Below the pieces are notes generated by a model that made no database searches, was not told the origin of the DNA, and saw only the letters and a program-made list of their open reading frames with translations. Below, in pieces: positions 30,770 through 40,023 of a DNA stretch of 40,023 nucleotides; the stretch's first letter is position 1, and each line of letters begins with the position of its first letter. This DNA comes from Phoronis australis (taxonomy: Eukaryota; Phoronida; Phoronidae). The stretch lies in assembly GCA_002633005.1 (NCBI GenBank), contig NMRA01000532.1:188170-228192 (forward strand), in the 5' to 3' direction. The translations under genes were made by a program, and so were the position numbers.

Positions 30770-31545
30770 GACTGGGTAATTGTTTACAATATGACGACAA
30801 TGACTTAGACATATGATTTTGGTATCGTTCGATTCCTCGCGCCGTCATCTTTCCAAAACTATAAGAATTGATCCCCTACCGCGTTTTCTCCATATATTGT
30901 CGTCGAATTTCAGTTGGTCACTTATTCCCGGTGGACACCGCCATGTTAGCTCAACACAAGATTACAGCGACACCTACTGTTAATGAATGAAACAGCATCA
31001 TTGATTCTGAATTTCTGAATGGTGTTTGCCTGCGCGAGATTCCCGCTAAAGTTTTCCTGGCATAATAAATATTGATGAACAAACATTTTTTAAATTGTGA
31101 CCATTTGACCATTTTTCCACGAAATTGTCTGAAGTGATACTCTTTTCACAAATTTGGACCTCAAAAACAACCTCCGTTGTTTTGGCGGATTCTTGCTAGC
31201 AGGTGCGTATATCAGGGTCACCATAGGATCGAATTCGAATCCTTGATTCCGTAACTGGGGCAGGGGATTAACGGGTCTCGGTCAATTTGAACTTATGAAA
31301 AGCGACGATCTGCAAGTCGGTAAATTAGTTCAGTTTTTGACCGCCAGGTGACTCCTTCCATTCAACATGGCGTACTACCGCGTACCAGGAATTGTGCTAG
31401 AAGAAATTTCACGATAAAATACTAAGGGAACGGGGTAGGAGAAATTTCTGTGTTTATTTGGAAAGATAACATTGCGAGGAATCGAGCGATACCAAAATCA
31501 TATGTCTAAGTCATTGTCGTCATATTGTAAACAATTACCGGGAGC
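30770..31545 (+). mobile_element. Foldback transposable element of about 0.8 kb
   Basis: The 64 bases 30777-30840 recur inverted at 31474-31537 with a single mismatch, beginning TAATTGTTTACAATATGACG. Weaker inverted similarity continues inward for about another 100-150 bases (for example ATCTTTCCAAA and CGCCATGTT). The spacer between the cores is 633 bp and has no recognised coding sequence. No clear target duplication was identified. Confidence 0.85.
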
Positions 31546-32399
31546 TAGCCCTGGGCTTAGGTTATAATCTTCGAATTCCGACTCGACTAACACTCAAACT
31601 AAAAAAAAACAGTCACCCCCTGTAATTTGTGTACGAGTTTGAAAGTCTGCTCGAAACGTGACATGTAAAAGGTTAATTTTCCAATCTCGTCCCGAGTTCA
31701 GATATTAGGCCAAGAGTTCTGCTTTTATTACTGACTGACATTAACAAGGTGATGCTGTAGTGAAAAAGTACATTGTATCAATTAATTTACTGAAATTCTC
31801 AACAAAGTGGACTATCAACTTACCAGGCCATGGACACCCTGTATCTTACGACGAAAGTCAAACGGTAAGACACCAGATGGAAACTCTTGAAATTTGCGGC
31901 CACAACTTTTTTCTCAGTTAATAGCGTTAAATCCGCGCTTTCTGTCAAAATTAGTTTTGATTTAATCCACCTACCGTTATAAACAGTAAGTGACCTCGAT
32001 TACAATTGGTTTTTGACCGTGTGTACCGGTAAGAAAAGTGGTGTTACGAGAAAATGCCAGAAGAATTTCCTGGTGTCTTCAGTAGAATACCTGGTATCAC
32101 ATACAATGTACATCCATAGTACATGTACCTGAGTGGATAACCATGAAATTGATACCATCATTGTTACGTTTGGCACTATATTGTCGTGAAATTACACCAA
32201 CAAATGAGCTAGTTTGGTAATACGGGCTCGTAAAAGGGTCGGATGGTTTGATCGCAGCTGGTACATTCAAGAGGAAACGCCCTCAGGTGGAGAGAGTGTG
32301 CTAGACTCCCCAGGATTTTCAAAGGATGGATTTGCTGTGATGCGACACAAAGATGTGTCTGTTTTGCGCGTTATGTTGACATGCGCGATACAGGGATGA
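31546..32399 (+). other. Intergenic, nothing recognised
   Basis: No repeats or coding evidence seen between the foldback element and the promoter-like cluster. Confidence 0.5.
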
Positions 32400-32620
32400 C
32401 ATAAGCAACATGCGTGTTCATGACGTCATCCGCAAACGGACCGCCCGTCATTGGATCAGCGGCAGAAGCGTTTTATGGGGTAAGTAGACTGAATTTTTGC
32501 CAAATTTCTTTCACTGTAGTGATTAGATTGTTTCACGAACTAAATTTCAATGCAACGCAATATTCTTCGTGTACACCAGGCCTACTTATGGGAATCTGAC
32601 CCGTATTGGAATGACGTCAT
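32400..32620 (+). promoter_or_regulatory. Promoter-like cluster: full CRE, CCGCCC and CCAAT motifs, possible first exon donor
   Basis: A palindromic TGACGTCA at 32421-32428, CCGCCC at 32441-32446 and an inverted CCAAT (ATTGG) at 32450-32454 fall within 34 bp, followed by GGG|GTAAGT near 32479. A second ATTGG (32605-32609) plus TGACGTCA (32612-32619) lies about 190 bp downstream. Together they could be the promoter and non-coding first exon of the plus-strand FAM81 gene, whose coding acceptor is at 37006. The motifs are seen; the role is inference. Confidence 0.35.
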
Positions 32621-35514
32621 CAGGCTTACCCAAGAAGTAGTTTTTGGACCGTACTTTAATAAGCAATCGCTGTCGTTTCGATGGTCGTGGCCTTGGTGTC
32701 TGCAAGTGTGTAGGATTTCTTGTGTATAACTTTTGAGATGGGCTTTTATCCAGAATTGTGCGAGGTTTGATCAGGAATTACTGTCCTATATTTTTACTTC
32801 ATTTTAATTCGTTTCTTGGTGGTTTTGGGCACTGGTGTTACTGTTAATGTGTTTATCAGCTGCTCAGGCACCTTGGATGACTTGGTTCCAGCTGGTTTTA
32901 ACTTTTATATGTATAGTTGTTTTATATTTTTGTGCTTTGTCTCGTTAGTTAGGCTATGCAAATGAGCCTACACCATGAACACATGGAGAAGTTCCTTTCT
33001 GAAGGCGGTTCGTCTCTGAAAAGAAGAATACAAGAATCTTGTGCTGAGGGAAGACCGAGTTTAAGGACAAGATAGCAAGTGTTGTCAGTTAAAGGGGTTT
33101 GTTGGCAAGAACACCCGTCGTGCGAATGTTCCGGGGATGAATGTTGGTGACACGCTGTTGCTGGATTTGTGTTGCTGTCAACAGATTGAAATAGGGTTAT
33201 TTTGAATAAACTACCATTATCGTTCAGTCCCAGGCGTGATTCAGTTGACTGAAAATTCCCATGGTCCCATTGCGACATCCTAAATCTGGCTGTGAGGAAC
33301 CTTTTCCCTTGAACCTGTTTTTTGGTCGAATTGAATGCAATAAATCTGTACATTTTCTTCCCAAAGAGCTACATGTAAGTTATTATAATTCATTCACAGG
33401 TGATATCATGGTGTGGGGACCTGTACTGCGTGTTTGGACTGGTCATGAGTAGTACGGCGTCGTCATGGGCAATTTGATGTAGGAATACAACACCAGTCGC
33501 ACAAAATTGTCTTTAAATAGTAGAAATGTATGCTACATGTAATTAGAAACAGTGTGGAAAGCGCTGAAAGCTTCTCACGTTAGTGTGAAGAGCAATGACG
33601 GCCCAGTGCGACTTGGTAGCAGTGGTGCTGTTAAGAAGTCAGAAATATCGGTGAAAGTTTGTTATAAAATGATGCATACTGTAGTTGATTTAATACATTT
33701 CATACTGTAAGTGATATTTTATAAAGATGTGTATGTGCTGCAAAAGTTTCAGCTAAAAAAGTGTTCTTGATTAACAAAGATATGGAAAGTGTAAATTAGG
33801 CAGTCTGACAAACGGCTGTACGGACTCGCCTGAGCCAACTGTACAGGAATAGATTTTTGGAAAATTGTACGAACTCGTCATGAGCAGATTTTCTTGAAAA
33901 TTTTAGAATTTCGTCAGTGAGCTGGATAAGAATTAGTTAAATGTTAACTAGAGTAGACTGTTTAACTTCATAATTATCAATAGTTCTCGAGGAGTGTAGT
34001 TGGATAGGTCATTTGAGAACTACGAAGATTGAATGCGTGTTTGTATTTGCAAATGGTGTGTAAAGTGAGAACACAGGTAAAAAGTATTAGGCCATTGTCA
34101 TTAACCATTTTGGACAGAGTGAAATCGATTTGAAAACATTTTACACTTTTTCCGATAAACCAGCTTCAACTGCTGCAAAAATAAAATGTGAGTTAATTAA
34201 CTCGCTATCACCCACTTTGACCATCAACCTTTAATTTACGTTTCAAACAGGAAATGAAAATATACGGATTTATGGAATTTGCCTTTTCCTACAACATTGT
34301 ATGCCATGAATCGTCACCTGTAGCTGTTAAAGATTCAGCACATGTTAGTCCTGGCTATATTGCCAAATTATACAATTGATTGAACCTGTATAAGTGTCGT
34401 GATTCATGTCTTGATTTCGTGATAAGTACTTTCCTGAGGATGTTGTACTGGTGTCAAATGAATGCTGGATCATTGATATTTACATGTATAGGAGAATACA
34501 GTTTCGCCACAATTAAAGTAATGGTAAAAATCTCATTGAAACAAACGTTTTATTCTACGCACCTTTCTCGGGGTATCATACGCTAAGATGAAATAATTTA
34601 TTTAACCAGAGCTAAGAAGTGTGTTCAAGGGACTGGGAAATATGATCTGTGAGGGGAATATGCGTACATGAGAGGAAATACATGTAGCGTGTGCGGGGGA
34701 AAACTGTGCACAGGCCCGTCGAGGCCGTGGAAGGACTGGGGTGTATACATGTACATGTAGCTGTCATGAATTAAATTGTTTGCAGCATAGTATTAATGTT
34801 GTAGTATTCTGTGGTTTAAGGAAAACAGGTTGTTAACACTGATAGTCCCACTTTTAACCTTCAACTCGTTACTACATTTAAGCTAAATTGTTGTCCGTTA
34901 CCAGCGCTTCTAGTGATACGGTGGCCGCAGACATAGCCGACTAGTCGCTAATCCTCGAAAATTGTCTGCCTCCAGAATTCAACTTTAAGCGATTTTTGAT
35001 CATACACATCATCGTGGAACGAGCCCCTGCTCTTTGAAAAGGAACGTTTTCCACAAGAGACAAAAATGATAACACGGTGGTTATCCTCTCGTTTAGCTGT
35101 AAGTCGCAAGTAAAAGATTACACGTACAGCCTGAATTCAGTTCTTCGTTTCAAACTACACAAGGATACAGTTATATTTACACACAATACCATGCTTGCCA
35201 ATAATTCAGGAATAGTAAATTTTTGAAGATGCGCACGTCTAAACAAGATTTTAAATCTCAAAATGCTTGTTTTCAAAAAATAGGCCTACTCTGCATCCAC
35301 AGCTGTCAAGATGTTTCTCACAATATCGTTAAGGCTTAACATAGGAAATCCTTTAAAATCCTTTTGAATAGCACTTGCTGCCCACTATGGGAAGCCCGAT
35401 GAAAACATTGAACCATAAATGAGATGATTTTAAAATCTTAGAGTGCAATGGTGTATTAGCACTTTGCTAAACATACATTGTGTATATTGCACTGTGTCCA
35501 CGTTAAATAAATTT
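32621..35514 (+). other. Presumed FAM81 5' intron or intergenic DNA
   Basis: No coding exon recognised. A 134-codon minus-strand frame at 32949-33353 has no recognisable family. The sequence is T-rich, with several ACATGTA words (33368, 34677, 34748). If 32.4 kb is the FAM81 promoter this is its first intron. 35962-37006 likewise contains only a TG-rich tract at about 36000-36040. Confidence 0.5.
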
Positions 35515-35650
35515 AAAAATATCAATAACAACAATAATGATAACGACACCGATAACGAGTAATAGTAGTGAAAGTAGTAATAATAGTAATAGCAGCAATA
35601 GTAGTAATGGTAGTAATGGTATAGTAATAGTAATGTAATCGTAATAAAAT
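35515..35650 (+). repeat. AAT/AGT-rich simple repeat
   Basis: Runs of AATAAC, AGTAGT and AATAGTAAT without fixed period. It produces spurious long Tyr/Leu-rich frames on the minus strand. Confidence 0.85.
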
Positions 35651-35699
35651 GATAATGGGTAGCCAGATTCATGCCGTGTCAGCCCGTAGGGCATTCCTA

Positions 35700-35960
35700 T
35701 AGAAGAGGTATACGAAAAGTGCCGCCCAAAATGGTGTCTTTCTCACAAAAAATACTCTCCAAAATGATGCCATTTTAGACAAAATACTCTCCAAAATGGT
35801 GCCTTTTTCTGAATTCCTGGAGAACGATTGCAAAAATGTGAGTTTCTACACAAAATTAGTCTCTAAATGGGCCACTTTTCTGTCTGAGTCCACTTTCTAA
35901 ACGGGTAGGTATCCAATTTTTTCGGACGGCACCCATTGTCCAAAAATACTCGAGTACCCC
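35700..35960 (+). repeat. Repetitive AAAATACTCTCCAAAATG region up to an N gap
   Basis: AAAATACTCTCCAAAATG occurs twice (about 35748 and 35780) with related words nearby (GGTGTCTTT, GGTGCCTTT). GTGCCGCCC near the start and GGACGGCAC near the end are inverted. It is probably a short transposon, interrupted by the N at 35961. Confidence 0.5.
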
Positions 35961-37006
35961 NTGCCTCAGTTATGGCAGGGTGGACTGTTCTGTGATGGGT
36001 TGTGTGTGTTAGTGTGTGTGCATGTTTGTGTGTGTTTGGGTGGCTGTCAAAGAGGTAAAAGTTTGCTCATTCTTGTCTATTTAAAGCTATATTTCGTTCT
36101 GTTTAGTTGGCTAAAACAGATATCTAATTATGCCATTTACTTATGAAATCAGTCTCACAATATTCCTTACTGGGACAGGGTTCTTTTTCCAATACCAGCA
36201 AGAACATCAAAACCATCAACGCCTCAAGAAATTCCTCTTCATTGCAACAGACAGAGTGAGTGGGGGAGGGCTTTGGACCCGTTGGATGGATACGCATCTC
36301 AAAAGTGGCTGTTGTGGGGGAACCTATTTTTAGTCATTCCTAAACACATTTACCATTAAGTATGGATTGTTTGCCAGGTTTGACAAAACTCATGATAATA
36401 TCCAGGTGATGAGTTTAATTAGCATCTATGAATGGTTACAGTCGTTGAATTGACATGCCAAAAACGGAATAGCATCAAGACAACTGGAAGCTCTTTGTTG
36501 TTTCTGAATGTACTTTTTGTAACATTCTTAATGAAAATGTAAGTACTTGGTATCTTTTCATTTTGTTGCCATGGCCATTTTACGAAGAGTCTGGTATCAA
36601 CATGCCAGCTAACCAACTGGAGCTTCACTGTTTCTACCTCTCTGTAAATTTTGTCCAAAGATGAATTTGTTATGCGGAATGTTGCATTTTGACTTCATGC
36701 CTGCTTGGTTCAACTTCAAGAAGTTTGAATTTTGTTCTTCCCCAAGACCTGTGGATTTTAATTGGTGCTATGCCCTTGAGTTACAAAGTGTAGGTGAACC
36801 CTAATTAGGTCAAGCCAAAATCCCATACTCAAAAAATTAACCTTTCCTTTGAAGCCATTCTATGGTTTTATCATTTTATCATTGGTAACTGGCACCTAAC
36901 TTGCCATATTTAAAATAGCAAAAAGACGAACCCAAAACCTGAATCAAGACAATGCCTTCAAAAGTGGCACTGCGTGAGGCTTTAAGATGCGCTTTCTTCT
37001 TTCTAG

Positions 37007-37340
37007 GCCAGTAAAACTTAAAGTGAAAATGTCTCAGTCGCCGCGGCGCACACTGCCCGAGATGCAGTCGACGTATGCACAGTCATTTCGCGTGATGAAT
37101 CGCGATCAGCAACAGACACGGCCGGTGTCGAGAATTGATTACATTGAAGATAGGTTGGATAAAACTGAAAAGACTACGCAGTCGCTGCTGGACAGGGCTT
37201 ACAAAGTGAAGGAGGACATTATAGATAACTTGAATTTGACACGGGGAACATGGCAGGAGGAGAAGCGTGCCAGGGAACTGTTACAAGAACATGTAAGGAC
37301 AATTACTGAGGTGGTACGCAAACTGGACTTTGATATCAAG
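37007..37340 (+). CDS. FAM81-family coiled-coil gene, first coding exon
   Basis: A pyrimidine-rich acceptor (TTTCTTCTTTCTAG) ends at 37006. The likely start ATG is at 37029, reading MSQSPRRTLPEMQSTYAQSF, and the exon ends CAAG|gtatgt after 104 codons in phase 0. The segment SRIDYIEDRLDKTEKTTQSL then LLDRAYKVKEDIIDNL and LLQEHVRTITEVVRKLDFDI resembles FAM81A/FAM81B ('LEDRI..HEKTT.AL...AF.IKDDIV..L', 'LEEHIRNIT.IVK.LN.DIE'). FAM81 proteins are poorly characterised coiled-coil proteins. An in-frame ATG at 36987 lies across the acceptor and is less likely to be the start. Any 5' untranslated exon lies upstream. Confidence 0.87.
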
Positions 37341-38705
37341 GTATGTGAAATAAAATGCGTGTGTTTATAGGACTTAAATATCTGTAAGCCTACCTTCTGC
37401 CCAAGAAGTGAAATTTTTATGACTTTTTGCTAATATCTGTCTGAACTTGTTTAATACTCATATGATAAATGATTTATTGGTTTACAAAGAATTGACACTT
37501 GCTAATTTTGCTTATTGTTTGAGGCCAAACTTGGCCCATAAAATGACTCTCTGACAACTCAACCTGTAGAGCCTAGCTGCTTTTACTGTCACAAACAATA
37601 ACAAATGGACAGGCAGTCACAAACAATAACGAATGGACAGGCAGTCACAAACAATAACGAATGGACTGGGAGTCGCAAACAATAACGAACAGAGGGGCAG
37701 TCACAAGGAATAACAAACGGATGATTCTCTTGAAGCCCTGAATTACCTCCAGTTTGACTATGGAACAGTTTGAGAAGAACCTCATAAAAGAAGTCTAAAT
37801 TGAAAGCGTATTTTTGCAATGGAATGATGGTTTATTGCCACTTTAAATTTTAATTTCACAAGCATTCTTCCAACTTTTGAAACTTTCGCCAAACTGAAGA
37901 TTTTAAAATAGTATGATTCCTTGCTTCTTGTTTCAAAGTCAGTATTAGCATAGAAAGTTGAAAAAACCAGGCATGTTTTGACCTTAAGCTTTTGTTTAAA
38001 TGTGAGTGCTAGCTGTATAGTATTAAAAGCACCAGCAACGTAAAAACAAAAATGACAGCTGACCTTTGACCTTTGATGTAAAAAACTATGGCGACTTAAG
38101 CAGCAACCTGTCCAATTAAGAGGCAGTTGATGTAAGCCCTAACTGTTTGAAATTACCCGTAGTTATGAAGGTATCGTAGTATTCAAATATTCTGAAACAC
38201 ACTTGGAATTAATTTTTGGAAAATTGCTTCCTTCACTGGTTTGCTTCATGCTGTGCTGTTGAATCCAGATTAGGAGAGTGATTATGGTATACAGGACACA
38301 TGATACCTGCCATTAATATCCGTCTTGTCAGTCAGCTGTTTGTCGAATGACTCTGAGCGATGCATGCATTCATCTAAGTGACAGAGAGATTAGGAAACCT
38401 GTGGTGACCGCATAGTTTTTCCTTCGTGTGTATTTGACGATCTTTTGAATCCATGCGTCTTTAAAGCAAAAAATGAAAAACGTGTGACCAGTATAGCATA
38501 CAGTCAAAAACAACTTGTGCAACTGCTGCAGGGTTTTAAGTACCTATAATGTTCCATACCCAACAGAATCACAGTAATCATTTTGGGTCAAATAATTTTG
38601 AGTTCTCTTTTAACTAAGAATAATCGCGTGGTAAGTAAAATCATGTGTTTAGTAGCTGGCATATTCCACAACTCAAACTGGTACATAATCACCTTGATGT
38701 TGCAG
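37341..38705 (+). other. FAM81 intron between coding exons 1 and 2
   Basis: A 1365-bp intron with GT-AG ends. It contains a 28-bp minisatellite at 37589-37725 (listed separately) and otherwise nothing recognised. The next intron, 38955-39721, likewise holds nothing identifiable. Confidence 0.85.
37589..37725 (+). repeat. 28-bp minisatellite, about 4.9 copies
   Basis: The unit ACAAACAATAAC...GGACAGGCAGTC recurs with start positions 37591, 37619, 37647, 37675 and 37703, exactly 28 bp apart. Copies 1-3 differ by one to three bases; copies 4 and 5 are more diverged. It lies in a FAM81 intron. Confidence 0.93.
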
Positions 38706-38954
38706 AGTATCGATGACCAGATAAGGAACAAAGAGAATGTGGTATCTGGAACATCAAATGCGGTAAAGAACCTGGAAGTTCATCATATCACAGGCTTGAC
38801 TGACCTGCGTGGAAGAGTGGCTCGATGTGACGCAGCAATTGCTAGGTTGGCTACAGATATCAAGGGTTTCCATGACAACCTTAAAGTGTTACAACAGTCG
38901 CAGTCCGACAATCAGAGCAAAGTTGTTGACCGATTACAACTGTTAGACAGCAAG
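38706..38954 (+). CDS. FAM81-family gene, second coding exon
   Basis: The acceptor ATGTTGCAG and donor AAG|gtactg give 249 nt, 83 codons in phase 0. It encodes SIDDQIRNKENVVSGTSNAV, then KNLEVHHITGLTDLRGRVARC and DAAIARLATDIKGF. LRGRVARCDAAIARL is nearly the same as the FAM81A signature LRGRVARCDASIARL, the strongest evidence for the family. The rest is predicted coiled coil. Confidence 0.92.
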
Positions 38955-39721
38955 GTACTGTGATTTCTTATGTCTGGGTATTTTAGTTCTGTGTTTATGC
39001 AATTACGAAGTTTAATGAACATTAGAGAAATTCTGTTGTGTGTAAATCATGTACCCAGCACATAGCTTGAAATGCATCTTGGAGTATTTGGATGCTTATT
39101 ACTCTGCTTAAACACAGCATGCCCTGAATAACTTCAATGTCCCTATCAGTCTGCGTATGTAGGAAAATGAACTCTGCGAAACTGTTTTCTCACATTGCTC
39201 AAAGTAATTCCTTTGTTCTCAGTAAACTAAAGAAAAACACTGAGACTTGACCCTCAGACGGTGCCGTGTTGAAATGTGTTGGGTCACTAGAAGGCGATGG
39301 AGTATTCTGTGTGCAAACATGCATTGCCACCTACAGTTTACGTGCAACTTGAATGGAGATTTTAAAGCAGTGAAATTTCATTGTGTTCTTTGAAATTCTT
39401 TGCTATGTCTGTGAAGTCAAATCACTACAGCACAAAATTACTAACATTGCTAAAGGTCCATGAAAAAATTGCATTTCATTATCATTTACTCAGAGTACAA
39501 CACAATGCTTTCTGGCTGCATCACAGGATCTGTCAATCAAGAACTATCTACCACAACTCACGCTTCTAATTTGGCCAAAAACTAATATTATTTATATCAA
39601 GCACTGTTTTGTTGTTTCAGTAGTTTTGATTTTGGAATTCTAGTTTGTCTGTTTGGTTTAGCCTTAATCAAAGTGTGGGCACTCTAGTTCTATTATGAGT
39701 AGTTTGTTGTTCAAATTTTAG

Positions 39722-39964
39722 ATATCTGACTTGGCCTTGAAACTGGATAAGGCAAACACTGAAAACACGGTGAAGTTAAAGAACATTGAGGGAGACTCAA
39801 CTCAGCAGGTCATGCTGTTGGATTCCAAGACACGTGCGTTACTCGATGAGGTCAAGTCGCAGCAAAACTCCGTCCAGTTGTCAGAGCATGCTGAACGAGA
39901 AAAGTTGGAGAACCGCTTGTTGGTACATCTTGACAGGGCAACCGTGCAGAGAGACGCAAAAACT
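39722..39964 (+). CDS. FAM81-family gene, third coding exon
   Basis: The acceptor TCAAATTTTAG and donor ACT|gtgagt give 81 codons in phase 0. It encodes ISDLALKLDKANTENTVKLK, QQVMLLDSKTRALLDEVKSQ and REKLENRLLVHLDRATVQRD, matching FAM81 'QLQLLDTKFKGTVEEL' and 'ERIEKELLQKIDQL'. The gene totals 268 residues so far; human FAM81A has about 370, so roughly 100 residues lie past the right edge. Confidence 0.9.
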
Positions 39965-40023
39965 GTGAGTAAGCTGATGTCATCTATAGTGTAACATAGC
40001 CTGCTGCATATAAACCATGCACT

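Noticed and set aside
32949-33353. 134-codon minus-strand open frame
   Set aside because: No recognisable domain, composition typical of chance frames, no splice or promoter context; longest of many random frames in the region.
35430-35694. Minus-strand Tyr/Leu-rich frames
   Set aside because: Produced by an AAT/AGT simple repeat.
36987-37028. Upstream in-frame ATG as the FAM81 start
   Set aside because: A strong acceptor TTTCTTCTTTCTAG ends at 37006, so the ATG at 36987 would be removed with the intron.
37589-37725. CRISPR-like regular repeats
   Set aside because: Units are contiguous 28-bp copies without unique spacers, in an animal intron; a minisatellite.

Overview
This is animal (metazoan) genomic DNA. 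It has short coding exons with GT-AG introns, two genes recognisable by family, and many transposon remnants and microsatellites. The animal cannot be named from the sequence. A marine invertebrate, possibly a non-vertebrate deuterostome, fits the gene families, the many short interspersed elements and the recurring ACATGTA-type motifs, but that is inference. The window carries single-N gaps at 4099, 19299, 29738, 30494 and 35961, so it is a gapped assembly. At two of these gaps the flanking sequence is duplicated right up to the N.

Gene 1 (5151-26451, plus strand) is a CLCA-family gene (calcium-activated chloride channel regulator; a self-cleaving secreted or surface metalloprotease family). 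Fourteen coding exons are readable and all splice phases agree, giving 1399 residues plus a stop when one copy of a duplicated exon pair is used. In order they encode the N-terminal CLCA domain with an HExxH zinc site, the Cys-rich linker, a von Willebrand factor A domain with a complete MIDAS, a beta-sandwich region, a fibronectin type III-like domain, a Ser/Thr-rich mucin-like stalk of about 490 residues, one transmembrane helix and a short cytoplasmic tail. The exon(s) for the signal peptide and first roughly 40-50 residues were not found.

Gene 2 (37007 to the right edge, plus strand) is the 5' part of a FAM81-family coiled-coil gene. Three phase-0 coding exons give 268 residues and the rest lies outside the window.

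The remainder is non-coding. 1-5150 holds repeats and an assembly gap. The CLCA introns hold a decayed non-LTR retrotransposon, a second retrotransposon piece with an RNase H-like domain, short inverted-repeat elements, a hairpin and degenerate tandem repeats. The intergenic stretch 26452-37006 holds a tRNA-derived SINE cluster, hAT-like MITEs, a foldback element of about 0.8 kb and a promoter-like cluster near 32.42 kb.

Most worth a second look: the CLCA-mucin fusion; a tandemly duplicated CLCA exon whose coding part has diverged far more than its flanking intron; and a frame-neutral exon-pair duplication that abuts an assembly gap and is probably a haplotype artefact. No novel multi-gene system was seen.
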